From assembly GCF_040548815.1 (NCBI RefSeq), contig NZ_JBEPSM010000001.1, forward strand, positions 1,860,001 through 1,924,000: a stretch of 64,000 nt of DNA, in the 5' to 3' direction. Position numbers and translations under genes: made by a program. The notes under the pieces were generated by a model. The model worked only from the letters and a program-made list of their open reading frames with translations. It searched no databases and was not told the DNA's origin. Positions within the stretch are counted from its first letter, which is position 1. Each line of letters begins with the position of its first letter. This document shows, piece after piece, positions 34,410-43,145 of the stretch. Source of the DNA: Kaistia defluvii. GTDB lineage: Bacteria; Pseudomonadota; Alphaproteobacteria; Rhizobiales; Kaistiaceae.

Positions 34410-36758
34410 ATGACCGCTCCCTTCGACAGTTCCGCGCCCGTCCCGCGTCCCGGCGGCATTGCTGCGCGTGCGCTCGGCAAGGCGGCGCCGCCCGACTATC
34501 TCGCACGCCTCAATCCCGAGCAGCGCCTGGCTGTCGAGACGACGGAGGGACCGGTGCTGGTGCTCGCCGGCGCCGGCACGGGCAAGACGCGCGTGCTCAC
34601 GACCCGCATCGCGCATCTGCTCGCCACCCAGAAGGCGTTCCCGAGCCAGATTTTGGCGGTCACCTTCACCAACAAGGCGGCGCGCGAGATGCGCCACCGC
34701 ATCGGCGAACTGATCGGCCCCTCGGTCGAGGGCATGAACTGGCTTGGCACCTTCCACGCCATCGGCGTCAAGATCCTGCGCCGCCATGCCGAACTGGTCG
34801 GGCTGCGTTCGGATTTCACCATTCTCGACACCGACGACCAGATCCGCCTGATGAAGCAGGTGATCCAGGCCGAGGGCATAGACGAGAAGCGCTGGCCGGC
34901 GCGCCAGCTCGCCAACCTGATCGACAGCTGGAAGAACCGCGGCCTGTCGCCGAAGGACGTGCCGCCCGGCGATGGCGGCTCGTTCGCCGATGGCCGGGGC
35001 ATCAAGCTCTACCAGGCCTATCAGGACCGGCTGAAGATGCTGAACGCCTGCGATTTCGGCGATCTGCTGCTGGAAAACCTGCGCCTGTTCCGCGAGCACC
35101 CCGACGTGCTCAAGGATTATCACCAGCGCTTCCACTACATGCTGGTCGACGAGTATCAGGACACCAACGTCGCGCAATATCTCTGGCTGCGCCTGCTGGC
35201 GCAGGGCCGCAAGAACATCTGCTGCGTCGGCGACGACGACCAGTCGATCTATGGCTGGCGCGGCGCCGAGGTCGACAACATCCTGCGCTTCGAGAAGGAT
35301 TTTCCCGGCGCCGTCGTGATCAAGCTCGAGCGCAATTACCGCTCGACCTCGCATATCCTCGGCGCCGCCTCGCATCTGATCACCCACAATGAAGGCCGGC
35401 TCGGCAAGACGCTGTTCACCGACGCCGTCGATCCGGACGCCGCCCGCGTTCGCGTCGCTTCCTCCTGGGATTCGGAAGAGGAAGCCCGAGCCGTCGGCGA
35501 GGAGATCGAGGCGCTGCAGCGCCAGGGCCACAAGCTCAACGACATGGCGATCCTTGTCCGCGCCTCGTTCCAGATGCGCTCCTTCGAAGACCGCTTCGTC
35601 ACGCTCGGCCTCAACTATCGCGTCATCGGCGGCCCGCGCTTCTATGAGCGGCAGGAAATCCGCGATGCCCTCGCCTATTTCCGAGTCGTCGTGCAGCCGT
35701 CCGACGACCTCGCCTTCGAACGCATCGTCAACGTGCCGAAGCGCGGCATCGGCGACACCACCGTGCGCCTGCTCTACGACCACGCCCGCGCCCGCCAGAT
35801 CCCGATCATCCAGGCGGCCGATGAACTGGTGCATACCGAGGAGATCAAGCCGAAGACGCGCGGCGCGCTGCGCGAACTGCTGGCCTCATTCGAGCTCTGG
35901 CGCTCGAAGCTCGCCGCCATGAAGCATGGCGAGTTGGCGGAGATGATCCTGGAGGAGAGCGGCTACACCGAGATGTGGCAGCAGGACCGCTCGGCCGATG
36001 CGCCGGGGCGGCTGGAAAACCTGAAGGAACTGATCCGCTCGATGGAGGAATTCGAATCCCTCCCCGGCTTCCTCGAGCACATCGCCCTCGTCACCGACAC
36101 CGACCGCGCCGAGAACCAGGATGCCGTCTCGATCATGACGCTGCATTCGGCCAAGGGGCTGGAATTCGAGACCGTGTTCCTTCCCGGCTGGGAGGAAGGC
36201 CTGTTCCCGCACCAGCGCGCGCTGGACGAGAGCGGTCGCGCCGGCCTCGAGGAAGAACGCCGCCTCGCCTATGTCGGCATCACCCGCGCCAAGCAGCGGG
36301 CGATGATCTGGTTCTCCTCGAACCGCCGCATCCATGGCCTCTGGCAGTCCAACGTGCCGTCGCGCTTCCTGGACGAATTGCCGGAGAAGCATGTCGAGGT
36401 GATCGAGCAGACGTCGAGCTATGGCGGCTACAATGTCGGCGGCGTCGGCAATTACGGCGCCAGCCGCTTCGACCGCGCCGACTCGTTCAGCAACACCTAT
36501 TCGACGCCCGGCTGGCAGCGCGCCCAGGCGAACAAGGGCTCCGCCCAGGCGCATGCCCGCTCCGCCCCGCGCCAGATCGAGGGCGAGCTGGTGGCGAAAT
36601 CGAGCGGCACCAACTCGAAATACGCGCTCGGCGAGCGCGTCTTCCATCAGAAGTTCGGCTATGGCGCGATCATCGAGATCGAAGGCAACAAGCTGACCGT
36701 CGATTTCGAGAAGACCGGCGCCAAGAAGGTCGTCGACAGCTTCGTAAGCAAGGGTTAG
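34410..36758 (+). CDS. UvrD/PcrA-type superfamily I DNA helicase
   Basis: A 782-residue 3'-5' helicase for nucleotide excision or mismatch repair and replication-fork processing. Motif order is complete: Q-motif LNPEQRLAVETTEGPVLVLA, Walker A AGAGTGKT (53-60), motif Ia AVTFTNKAAREMRHRI, Walker B/motif II MLVDEYQDTNVAQYLWL, motif III GDDDQSIYGWRGAEVDNIL, motif IV region LERNYRSTSHIL, motif V SIMTLHSAKGLEFETVFLPG and motif VI ERRLAYVGITRAKQR. The C-terminal Tudor-like extension ends ERVFHQKFGYGAIIEIEGNK, as in UvrD/PcrA. Which of the two names applies is not clear. Confidence 0.95.
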   Translation: MTAPFDSSAPVPRPGGIAARALGKAAPPDYLARLNPEQRLAVETTEGPVLVLAGAGTGKTRVLTTRIAHLLATQKAFPSQILAVTFTNKAAREMRHRIGELIGPSVEGMNWLGTFHAIGVKILRRHAELVGLRSDFTILDTDDQIRLMKQVIQAEGIDEKRWPARQLANLIDSWKNRGLSPKDVPPGDGGSFADGRGIKLYQAYQDRLKMLNACDFGDLLLENLRLFREHPDVLKDYHQRFHYMLVDEYQDTNVAQYLWLRLLAQGRKNICCVGDDDQSIYGWRGAEVDNILRFEKDFPGAVVIKLERNYRSTSHILGAASHLITHNEGRLGKTLFTDAVDPDAARVRVASSWDSEEEARAVGEEIEALQRQGHKLNDMAILVRASFQMRSFEDRFVTLGLNYRVIGGPRFYERQEIRDALAYFRVVVQPSDDLAFERIVNVPKRGIGDTTVRLLYDHARARQIPIIQAADELVHTEEIKPKTRGALRELLASFELWRSKLAAMKHGELAEMILEESGYTEMWQQDRSADAPGRLENLKELIRSMEEFESLPGFLEHIALVTDTDRAENQDAVSIMTLHSAKGLEFETVFLPGWEEGLFPHQRALDESGRAGLEEERRLAYVGITRAKQRAMIWFSSNRRIHGLWQSNVPSRFLDELPEKHVEVIEQTSSYGGYNVGGVGNYGASRFDRADSFSNTYSTPGWQRAQANKGSAQAHARSAPRQIEGELVAKSSGTNSKYALGERVFHQKFGYGAIIEIEGNKLTVDFEKTGAKKVVDSFVSKG

Positions 36759-36793
36759 GGCGCGACATCGGGCTTGGAGGTTCGCTGCCGTTC

Positions 36794-36820
36794 CTCACCT
36801 CTCCCTTGGGGAGAGGTGAA
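36794..36820. repeat. Short palindrome related to family A
   Basis: TCACCTCTCCC-TTG-GGGAGAGGTGA, a perfect 11-bp stem with a three-base loop between the convergent helicase and GNAT genes. The stem differs from family A (ACCTCTCCC instead of CCCTCTCCC) but is clearly related, and a shorter relative lies at 14651-14669. It may act as a bidirectional end signal. Confidence 0.65.
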
Positions 36821-36849
36821 TGCCAGCTCCAGCCGAAATTCGCCTTGCT

Positions 36850-37251
36850 CTACAGGCCGGCAACGAGCCGCATCAGCCCGGCCTCCGTCGGGCGGAAGCC
36901 ACACGCGCGGTAGAAGCCGGCGAGATGCGGCTCGAAGTCGACGTGCAGCCAGAGGGCGCCGCGATCGGACGCCATTTCGGCCGCGCGGCGCACCAGTTGC
37001 GTGCCGAGCCCGAGGCGCCGGTGGCCGGGATCCACGCAGGGGTCGAGCAGGAAGGCATGGATGCCGCCATCCCAGGCGACGTTGACGAAGCCGACCAGTT
37101 GCGAGCCTGAATAGGCGCCGAGATGGACCAGGCTGCGCGACAGGATCGCCTGCGGATCGCGCGGCCCGGGATGCCCCCAGGCGGCCTGCCACAGCCGATC
37201 GAGGTCGGGATGCGTCGGAAAAGGATCGACGCGGATTTCGGTTTCGGCCAT
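36850..37251 (-). CDS. GNAT family N-acetyltransferase
   Basis: 133 residues, a compact GNAT fold. AYSGSQLVGFVNVAWDGGIH, then AFLLDPCVDPGHRRLGLGTQ (acetyl-CoA loop R-x-x-G-x-G-x) and LHVDFEPHLAGFYRACGFRP are the hallmark segments. The start at 37251 gives MAETEIRVDPF; an in-frame start at 37266 would add five residues. Its CATG is shared with a possible ATG of the divergent prmA gene. Substrate unknown. Confidence 0.85.
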   Translation of the reverse strand: MAETEIRVDPFPTHPDLDRLWQAAWGHPGPRDPQAILSRSLVHLGAYSGSQLVGFVNVAWDGGIHAFLLDPCVDPGHRRLGLGTQLVRRAAEMASDRGALWLHVDFEPHLAGFYRACGFRPTEAGLMRLVAGL

Positions 37252-37321
37252 GAAGCATGCACCCATTCGATCTCGGGGCGGCTATGAAGCATCTCCGCCC
37301 CCGCCAGACAAGGTTGCCAAC

Positions 37322-38188
37322 TTGACCCTCATCGCCTCCCTCAACCTCGCCAAGGAATCCGACGCGATCCGTCTCATCGAGGCGATCGGCGAGGATGACG
37401 ATCTCGGCTACCCCTCTGCCGCCACCACGGAACAGGCGGACCAGAGCTGGACCGTCGATGTCTACTTCGAGGATGCGCCGGATGAGGTGGCGCTGGCCCG
37501 CGTGGTCGCCCAGGCGCTCGGCCCCGATGCCGGCGCCTTCACCGTCGCCGAATTGCCCGACGAAGACTGGGTCGCCAAATCGCTCGAAGGGCTGAAGCCG
37601 GTTCGCGCCGGGCGCTTCCTCGTGCATGGCAGCCACGACCGCGACAGGATCCAGCCCGGCGACATCGCCATCGAGATCGAAGCGGGCGAGGCCTTTGGCA
37701 CCGGCCATCACGGCACGACGGCGGGCTGCCTGGAGGAAATCGACCGGCTCGGCAAGATCCACGACTACAAGAGCATCCTCGACCTCGGCACCGGCACGGG
37801 CGTGCTGGCCATCGCCATCGCCAAGGCCTGGGAGAAGCCGGTGCTTGCCACCGACATCGACCCGATCGCCACCCGCGTCACGGCCGAGAATGCCGCGCTC
37901 AACGGCGTCGGCGACAAGATCGAGGCGGCGACGGCCGAGGGCTTCGGCAATCCGGTGATGGCGGCGCGCGCGCCGTTCGACCTGGTGGTCGCCAACATCC
38001 TCGCTGGTCCGCTGATCGCGCTGGCGCCGGAAATCGTCCAGCATCTGGCGCCGCAGGCGACCGTGGTGCTGTCCGGCCTGCTGGTAGCCCAGGGCCCCGG
38101 CGTCACCGCCGCCTACGAAGCCGAAGGCATGAAGCTGGTGCGCCAGGGCGAACAGGAAGGCTGGCTGACGCTCACGCTGGAGCGGTAG
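37322..38188 (+). CDS. prmA: Ribosomal protein L11 methyltransferase
   Basis: Trimethylates ribosomal protein L11. From the TTG at 37322 it has 288 residues. The N-terminal L11-binding region is LTLIASLNLAKESDAIRLIE, and the methyltransferase domain has AGEAFGTGHHGTTAGCLEEI, ILDLGTGTGVLAIAIAKAW (SAM motif I), TDIDPIATRVTAENAALNGV and DLVVANILAGPLIALAPEIV, diagnostic for PrmA. The frame stays open to an ATG at 37250 that overlaps the divergent GNAT start, but that would add 24 non-conserved Pro/Ser-rich residues; AAGG lies before the TTG. A stem-loop without T run (38209-38238) follows. Confidence 0.9.
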   Translation: MTLIASLNLAKESDAIRLIEAIGEDDDLGYPSAATTEQADQSWTVDVYFEDAPDEVALARVVAQALGPDAGAFTVAELPDEDWVAKSLEGLKPVRAGRFLVHGSHDRDRIQPGDIAIEIEAGEAFGTGHHGTTAGCLEEIDRLGKIHDYKSILDLGTGTGVLAIAIAKAWEKPVLATDIDPIATRVTAENAALNGVGDKIEAATAEGFGNPVMAARAPFDLVVANILAGPLIALAPEIVQHLAPQATVVLSGLLVAQGPGVTAAYEAEGMKLVRQGEQEGWLTLTLER

Positions 38189-38208
38189 GGGCAGCAGACG
38201 TTCGCCGG

Positions 38209-38238
38209 TAGTCGGCAGGCGGCAGGCGAACTGCCGAC
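38209..38238. other. Stem-loop after prmA
   Basis: GTCGGCAG (38209-38216) and CTGCCGAC (38231-38238) form a perfect 8-bp stem with a 14-base loop, 20 bases after the prmA stop. There is no T run, so intrinsic termination is doubtful; it could protect the mRNA end or be a remnant of a repeat. Confidence 0.5.
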
Positions 38239-38265
38239 AAACAGGCGCGGCGCGACCCCACGCTC

Positions 38266-38371
38266 GCCGTCATCCTCGCGAAAGCGAGGATCCATGCAGC
38301 CGGGAGTTCATACGGACGAACCTCCCCAAAGCGCGGCTGAATGGATCCCGGGTCATGCCCGGGATGACGCC
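38266..38371. repeat. Composite intergenic repeat, family B copy
   Basis: GCCGTCATCCTCGCGAAAGC-GAGGATCCATG at the left and ATGGATCCCGGGTCATGCCC-GGGATGACGCC at the right, the same two-hairpin layout as 5747-5842. The left hairpin stem carries compensating changes (CCTCGC/GCGAGG against CCCCGC/GCGGGG), a sign that the RNA or DNA fold matters. Confidence 0.85.
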
Positions 38372-38421
38372 GGAGTTTGACGCGATGGGGTTCCTGACCG
38401 CCCTATGCGTACGCAGGCGCT

Positions 38422-38464
38422 CCCCCTCGCCCGCTTGCGGGAGAGGGCTGGGGTGAGGGTCTTG
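38422..38464. repeat. REP-like intergenic palindrome, family A copy
   Basis: CCCCCTCGCCCGCTTGCGGG-AGAGGGCTGGGGTGAGGGTCTTG; it ends seven bases before the stop of the minus-strand CoA-hydrolase gene. It lies 50 bases from the family B copy, so both repeat families share this convergent interval. Confidence 0.8.
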
Positions 38465-38470
38465 TAGACC

Positions 38471-39964
38471 CTAGGGAAGCATCGACCCCGTCGCTTCCTG
38501 GCGCAGGTGCCATGAATAGGCCTCCGCCAGCAGATGCGGGGTCTGGCCGCCATGATCGCGGACGGCGCGGCGATAATAGTCGGCCGCCAGCTCGCGATAG
38601 CTTGGATGGATGCAGTTGGCGATGATCACCTCGGCCCGTTCCCGCGGGGCGAGGCCGCGCAAATCGGCCAGCCCGATCTCGGTCACGACCACGTCGACGT
38701 CATGCTCGTTGTGATCGACATGCGGCACCATCGGCACGATGCGCGAAATCGAGCCATCCTTGGCCAGCGACTTGGTGACGAAGATGCCCATATAGGCGTT
38801 GCGGGCGAAATCGCCGGAGCCGCCAATGCCGTTCATCATGTGCGTGCCGCCGACATGGGTCGAGTTCACATTGCCGTAGATGTCGCATTCGAGCGCGGTA
38901 TTGATGGCGATGACGCCGAGGCGCCGCAGCACTTCCGGATGGTTCGAGACCTCCTGCGGCCGCAGCACCAGCCGGCTCTTGTAGTGGCGCAGATCCGGCA
39001 TCACGCGCGCCTGGCAGGCCGCTGACAGCGTGATCGACGAGCCCGAGGCGAAGGCGAGCTTGCCGGAGTCGAACAAGTCGAACGTGCTGTCCTGAAGCAC
39101 CTCGCTATACATGGTGTAATCGTGGAACGGACTGTCGATCAGCCCGTGCAGCACGGCGTTGGCGATCGAGCCGATACCGGCCTGCAGCGGCGCCAGCGTC
39201 TCGGTCAGCCGGCCCTTGCGCACTTCATGGCTCAGGAACTCGATCAGATGGCCGGCAATCGCCCGCGTCTCGTCATCGGGCGCGGTCGTCTCGGCAGAGC
39301 TGTCCTGACGCTCGGTGATGACGATGGCAGCGATCTTGTCGGGATCGATCTGGATGAAGGGCAGGCCGACGCGGCTATCCGGCGAGACGATCGGGATCGG
39401 TTCGCGATGCGGGCGGCGGGTCGGAATGTAGATGTCGTGCAGGCCCTCGAGCTCGGCCGGCTGGCCGATATTGAGCTCGATGATCACCTTTTCGGCCAGG
39501 ATCGCGAAGGTGGCGGAATTGCCGACCGAGGTCGTCGGGATGATGCCGCCCTCGCGCGTGATCGCCACCGCCTCAACGACCGCGACATCGATCGGCCCCA
39601 TCTGGCGCGAGCGCAGCAGTTCGACCGTCTCGGAGAGATGCTGGTCGATGAACATCACCTCGCCCCGGTTCAGGGCGGCGCGCAGCACGCGATCGGACTG
39701 GAACGGCAGGCGGCGCTTCAGCACATGCGAGCGGGTAAGCACCTCGTCGATGCCGTTGCCGAGCGACGCGCCGGTGATCAGCGTGATGCCGAAGGGCTCG
39801 GTGGCGGCGCGCTCGGCCAGCGCCAGCGGCACGGCCTTGGCGTCCCCTGCCCGGGTGAAGCCGCTCATGCCGACGGTCATCCCGTCGCGAATGAACAGGG
39901 CGGCCTCGGCCGGCGACATGACCTTGTCGAGAAGCGAGGGGCGGCGGATTCGATCCTGAAGCAT
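38471..39964 (-). CDS. Acetyl-CoA hydrolase/CoA-transferase family protein (succinate CoA transferase-like)
   Basis: 497 residues from the ATG at 39964, giving MLQDRIRRPSLLDKVMS, the usual start of this family; longer in-frame starts exist at 39997 and 40021. Both CoA-transferase halves are visible: AALFIRDGMTVGMSGFTRAG-DAKAVPLALAERA early, and QAGIGSIANAVLHGLIDSPF, TALECDIYGNVNSTHVGGTH and GIGGSGDFARNAYMGIFVT late. Members move CoA between acetyl-CoA and succinate or hydrolyse acetyl-CoA. Which activity holds here is not resolved by sequence alone. It is a single gene with a terminator upstream of its start that belongs to the next gene. Confidence 0.92.
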   Translation of the reverse strand: MLQDRIRRPSLLDKVMSPAEAALFIRDGMTVGMSGFTRAGDAKAVPLALAERAATEPFGITLITGASLGNGIDEVLTRSHVLKRRLPFQSDRVLRAALNRGEVMFIDQHLSETVELLRSRQMGPIDVAVVEAVAITREGGIIPTTSVGNSATFAILAEKVIIELNIGQPAELEGLHDIYIPTRRPHREPIPIVSPDSRVGLPFIQIDPDKIAAIVITERQDSSAETTAPDDETRAIAGHLIEFLSHEVRKGRLTETLAPLQAGIGSIANAVLHGLIDSPFHDYTMYSEVLQDSTFDLFDSGKLAFASGSSITLSAACQARVMPDLRHYKSRLVLRPQEVSNHPEVLRRLGVIAINTALECDIYGNVNSTHVGGTHMMNGIGGSGDFARNAYMGIFVTKSLAKDGSISRIVPMVPHVDHNEHDVDVVVTEIGLADLRGLAPRERAEVIIANCIHPSYRELAADYYRRAVRDHGGQTPHLLAEAYSWHLRQEATGSMLP

Positions 39965-40035
39965 GATGACCAGCTTGGGTTGTGATCGCTGGACCATAGG
40001 CTTCGGAAAAGGCGGAATCACCCCGCAAAAAGCAG

Positions 40036-40064
40036 AAAATCCGCGACGGGCTGTCGCGGATTTT
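40036..40064. terminator. Bidirectional Rho-independent terminator
   Basis: AAAATCCGCGAC-GGGCT-GTCGCGGATTTT is a perfect 12-bp stem with A/T ends on both sides, so it can terminate in either direction. It lies 41 bases downstream of the small minus-strand gene ending at 40105 and insulates it from the CoA-hydrolase gene. Confidence 0.88.
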
Positions 40065-40104
40065 CAAAAGGCAGACCGCTCACAACGGTCGGGGCAGAGG
40101 TCGC

Positions 40105-40323
40105 TTAGACGACCGAGCCCATCGCGCCGCGCTCGAAGGTCTCGCGGTCATAGCCAAACGTGGCGAGCGAGGCGTCGTCGAGCGAGAGCTGGTAGCCATT
40201 CACGAAGCGCGGCATCTGCCGGTCGCGCGTATGGGTCATGCGAGCCACAGCGCGCCGTACGACGCCATGGCCGCGGCTTCCAGCCGGGGCAACGCCGAAC
40301 TCGCCAAATGCTGCAGTCAACAT
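40105..40323 (-). CDS. Small protein with DUF1127-like tail
   Basis: 72 residues from the ATG at 40323, with AAGGA seven bases upstream. The N-terminal half is Gly/Arg-rich (GVAPAGSRGHGVVRRAVARM); the C-terminal segment LSLDDASLATFGYDRETFER resembles the short helical motif of DUF1127 proteins (LSD-x-x-L-x-D-I-G-L-x-R). A few DUF1127 proteins are known to act in phosphate and RNA metabolism, but nothing here shows a role. A dedicated terminator follows. GC content and ribosome site support a real gene. Confidence 0.68.
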   Translation of the reverse strand: MLTAAFGEFGVAPAGSRGHGVVRRAVARMTHTRDRQMPRFVNGYQLSLDDASLATFGYDRETFERGAMGSVV

Positions 40324-40556
40324 GATCAATTCCTTTGAGTGGAGACGCCCTATGCGTCCCTTAACCATCGTCCTTATAGCCCTCACGCTGACGTGAAGGT
40401 ACAGCTGTAACGGAATGACAGACATGCGGTTTTTGCAACGCACAAGATGCTGCCGTATTTGCGCCGCGCCGCAAACACGGAGTGTGATGGAATTGCAGTC
40501 GGCAAGGGGCCTCGCTAGGGTCGCCCCATTGTTCTCGCGTGAGAAGGCCCCTGCGC

Positions 40557-42392
40557 ATGTTCCAGAATTTCGACGCCCCCAGCCGCGCCCATCCGATCCG
40601 CGACCGGCTGGTCGCGCTGCGCGCCCAGCTCGCGCGCGCGGGTCTGCAGGGTTTTGTCGTCCCGCATGCCGATGAATATCAGGGCGAATACATCCCCGCC
40701 GCGTCGGAACGGCTCGCCTGGCTGACGGGCTTCACCGGCTCGGCCGGCGCCGCCGTCGTCCTCGCCGGCGAGGCCGCCGTCTTCGTCGATGGCCGCTACA
40801 CGCTTCAGGTACGCGACCAGGTCGACGTCAACGATTTCACGCCGGAAGACCTGATTGGCCATCCGCCGCACCAATGGCTGAAGGGCAAGCTCTCCCAGGG
40901 CGACCGGATCGGCTACGACCCGCGCCTGCTGACGCTCGCGGAAGCTCGGCGCTTCGAGGCGGTCTGCCAGGGAGCCGGCGCGACCTTCGTGGCGCTCGAT
41001 GAAAACCCTGTTGACGCGATCTGGGCCGACCGCCCTCTCCCGCCCCTCTCGCAGGTCATGCCGCAGCCGGATGAACTGGCCGGCGAGACGGCCGACTCGA
41101 AGATCCGCCGGATGCAGGAAGTGCTGGCCGACAAGGGTGTCGACGCCGCGATCCTTGCGCAATCCGACTCCATCGCCTGGACCTTCAACATCCGCGGCGC
41201 CGACGTGCCGCATAACCCCGTCGTGCTTTCCTATGCGCTGCTGCGCCGCGACGAACGGCCGATCCTTTATGTCGATGGCCGCAAGCTTTCCAACGCGGTG
41301 CGCGACCAGCTTTCCGAACGGGCCGACATCAAGGAAGAGCGCGCCTTCCTGACCGATCTCGCCCAGTTGGGCACCGAAGGCCGGCGGGTGCTGGTTGATC
41401 CGCAGTCCACCCCGGCTCTGTTCGCCAAGACGCTCACCGACGCCAAGGGCGTTCTGGTCGAGGGTGCCGATCCCGTCGTGCTGCCGAAGGCGCGCAAGAA
41501 CGCCGTGGAACTGGACGGCACGCGCCGGGCGCACCGGCGCGACGGCGCGGCGATGACCCGCTTCCTCGCCTGGCTCGACCAGAACGGCGCCAACGGCCGC
41601 GAAACGGAAATCAGCGTCGCCCGGAAGCTCGAGCAGTTCCGGGCCGAAGCGGGCGCGGCGGATGACATGCCGCTGCTGGAGATTTCCTTCGATACCATCT
41701 CCGGCGCCGGCCCGGACGGCGCCATCGTGCACTACCGGGTCAATGAGAGCACCGATCGCCCCATCGAAAGCGGTACGCTCTACCTGGTCGATTCCGGCGC
41801 GCAATATCGCGACGGCACCACCGACATCACCCGGACCATCGCCATTGGCACGCCGACGGCAGAGATGCGCGATCGCTTCACCCGCGTTCTGAAGGGCCAT
41901 ATCGCACTGGCGACGGCACGCTTTCCGCAGGGCACGACCGGCGCGCAGCTCGACACGCTGGCCCGCCACGCTCTCTGGCAGGCCGGCCTCGATTATGACC
42001 ATGGCACCGGCCATGGCGTCGGCGTGTTCCTCTCGGTGCATGAAGGCCCGGTGCGGATCTCCAAGGCAGGCCACCTGCCGCCCGAACCCGGCATGATCCT
42101 TTCGAACGAGCCCGGCTACTACAAGACCGGCGCCTATGGCATCCGCATCGAGAACCTGATCGTCGTCACGCCGCCTGAGCCGATTGCCGGCGGTGACCGC
42201 GAAATGCTGGGCTTCGAGACGATCACGCTGGCGCCGATCGACCGCAATTTAATCGAGGTCGCGCTGCTCAGCCCGGCCGAGCGGGCCTGGCTGGATGCCT
42301 ACCATGCGCGGGTTCGCGAGACCCTGGCCCCGTCGCTCGAAGGCGACGATCTGGCCTTCCTGCTCGCGTCGACGCAACCTCTGGGCGCATAG
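40557..42392 (+). CDS. Xaa-Pro aminopeptidase (M24B, aminopeptidase P)
   Basis: A 611-residue cytosolic metallopeptidase that removes N-terminal residues before proline. Two N-terminal creatinase-like domains (LVALRAQLARAGLQGFVVPH, AWTFNIRGADVPHNPVVLSY) precede the pita-bread catalytic domain. Metal ligands are visible: Asp in YLVDSGAQYRDGTTDITRT (two Asp), His in HGTGHGVGVFLSVHEGP, Glu in ILSNEPGYY and Glu in GFETITLAPI. The length matches the three-domain eukaryote-like form of aminopeptidase P common in this order. The ATG at 40557 has AAGG upstream; a GTG at 40539 is possible. Confidence 0.93.
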   Translation: MFQNFDAPSRAHPIRDRLVALRAQLARAGLQGFVVPHADEYQGEYIPAASERLAWLTGFTGSAGAAVVLAGEAAVFVDGRYTLQVRDQVDVNDFTPEDLIGHPPHQWLKGKLSQGDRIGYDPRLLTLAEARRFEAVCQGAGATFVALDENPVDAIWADRPLPPLSQVMPQPDELAGETADSKIRRMQEVLADKGVDAAILAQSDSIAWTFNIRGADVPHNPVVLSYALLRRDERPILYVDGRKLSNAVRDQLSERADIKEERAFLTDLAQLGTEGRRVLVDPQSTPALFAKTLTDAKGVLVEGADPVVLPKARKNAVELDGTRRAHRRDGAAMTRFLAWLDQNGANGRETEISVARKLEQFRAEAGAADDMPLLEISFDTISGAGPDGAIVHYRVNESTDRPIESGTLYLVDSGAQYRDGTTDITRTIAIGTPTAEMRDRFTRVLKGHIALATARFPQGTTGAQLDTLARHALWQAGLDYDHGTGHGVGVFLSVHEGPVRISKAGHLPPEPGMILSNEPGYYKTGAYGIRIENLIVVTPPEPIAGGDREMLGFETITLAPIDRNLIEVALLSPAERAWLDAYHARVRETLAPSLEGDDLAFLLASTQPLGA

Positions 42393-42404
42393 ACCGAGCC
42401 CTCC

Positions 42405-42449
42405 GTTCCATCACGAAACATATCAATGTGATAGGCTTCGTGATGGAAC
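42405..42449. promoter_or_regulatory. Nested palindromes upstream of the PRC-barrel gene
   Basis: The outer inverted repeat GTTCCATCACGAA (42405-42417) and TTCGTGATGGAAC (42437-42449) is perfect over 13 bp. Inside it TATCA-ATG-TGATA (42421-42433) is a second perfect palindrome. It lies 13 bases after the aminopeptidase stop and 72 bases before the PRC-barrel ATG. It could be a stem-loop ending the aminopeptidase mRNA, or a double operator for the next gene. There is no T run. Confidence 0.6.
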
Positions 42450-42520
42450 GTGACCCGCCGCACTCCGTTGTCCGATCGAGCCCAAGCTCAATTGGCTAGA
42501 TAAAACACGGAGTTACGACC

Positions 42521-43123
42521 ATGAAGATGCTATTTCCGACAACCGCCCTGGTCGCTCTCCTTGCTGCTGGCCCCGCGCTGGCGCAGGACGCATCCACGCC
42601 TGCCACCACGACCCCGGCCGCGACCACCACAACCGAAGCCGGCGCGCCGGCCGGACGTTTCATCGTGCTCGAAGATGGCAGCACCGACTGGCTCGCTTCG
42701 ACGCTGATGGGATCGACCGTCTATAGCGGCACCGACGAAAACCTCGGCAAGATCGTCGATATTCTCGCGACCGACGATGGCCAGGTGAAAGCCGTGGTGA
42801 TCGGCGTTGGCGGCTTCCTCGGCATCGGCCGCAAGGATGTCGCGGTATCGCCGAGCACCCTCGAGCGGGTCAAGGCCGACAACACCCAGAAGCTGATCCT
42901 CAAGACCACCAAGGATGAGCTCAACGCGGCACCGGAATTCAAGACCGCCGCGCAGCAGGAATCGTCGAGCGTGACATCGACCCCCGCCACCCCGGACGCC
43001 ACCGTCCCGGCCGCGGATCCGATGACGCCGCCGGCAGCGACCACGCCGGCTCCTATGGCACCGGAACCCGCGACCCCGGCTCCCGCAACGCCGGCACCTG
43101 AAACGGCTCCTGCGACGCCGTAA
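42521..43123 (+). CDS. Secreted PRC-barrel domain protein
   Basis: 200 residues. The signal peptide (residues 1-22, LVALLAAGPALAQDA) is followed by a Thr/Pro/Ala-rich linker, a PRC-barrel domain at about 55-135 (LMGSTVYSGTDENLGKIVDI, GQVKAVVIGVGGFLGIGRKD, VAVSPSTLERVKAD), and a second Pro/Ala/Thr-rich tail of about 50 residues. PRC-barrels in bacteria often bind partners in RNA processing or photosynthesis; exported forms are common in Rhizobiales without known role. GGAG precedes the ATG. A strong terminator follows. Confidence 0.87.
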   Translation: MKMLFPTTALVALLAAGPALAQDASTPATTTPAATTTTEAGAPAGRFIVLEDGSTDWLASTLMGSTVYSGTDENLGKIVDILATDDGQVKAVVIGVGGFLGIGRKDVAVSPSTLERVKADNTQKLILKTTKDELNAAPEFKTAAQQESSSVTSTPATPDATVPAADPMTPPAATTPAPMAPEPATPAPATPAPETAPATP

Positions 43124-43145
43124 GACCCAAGAAGACGCAGGATCA

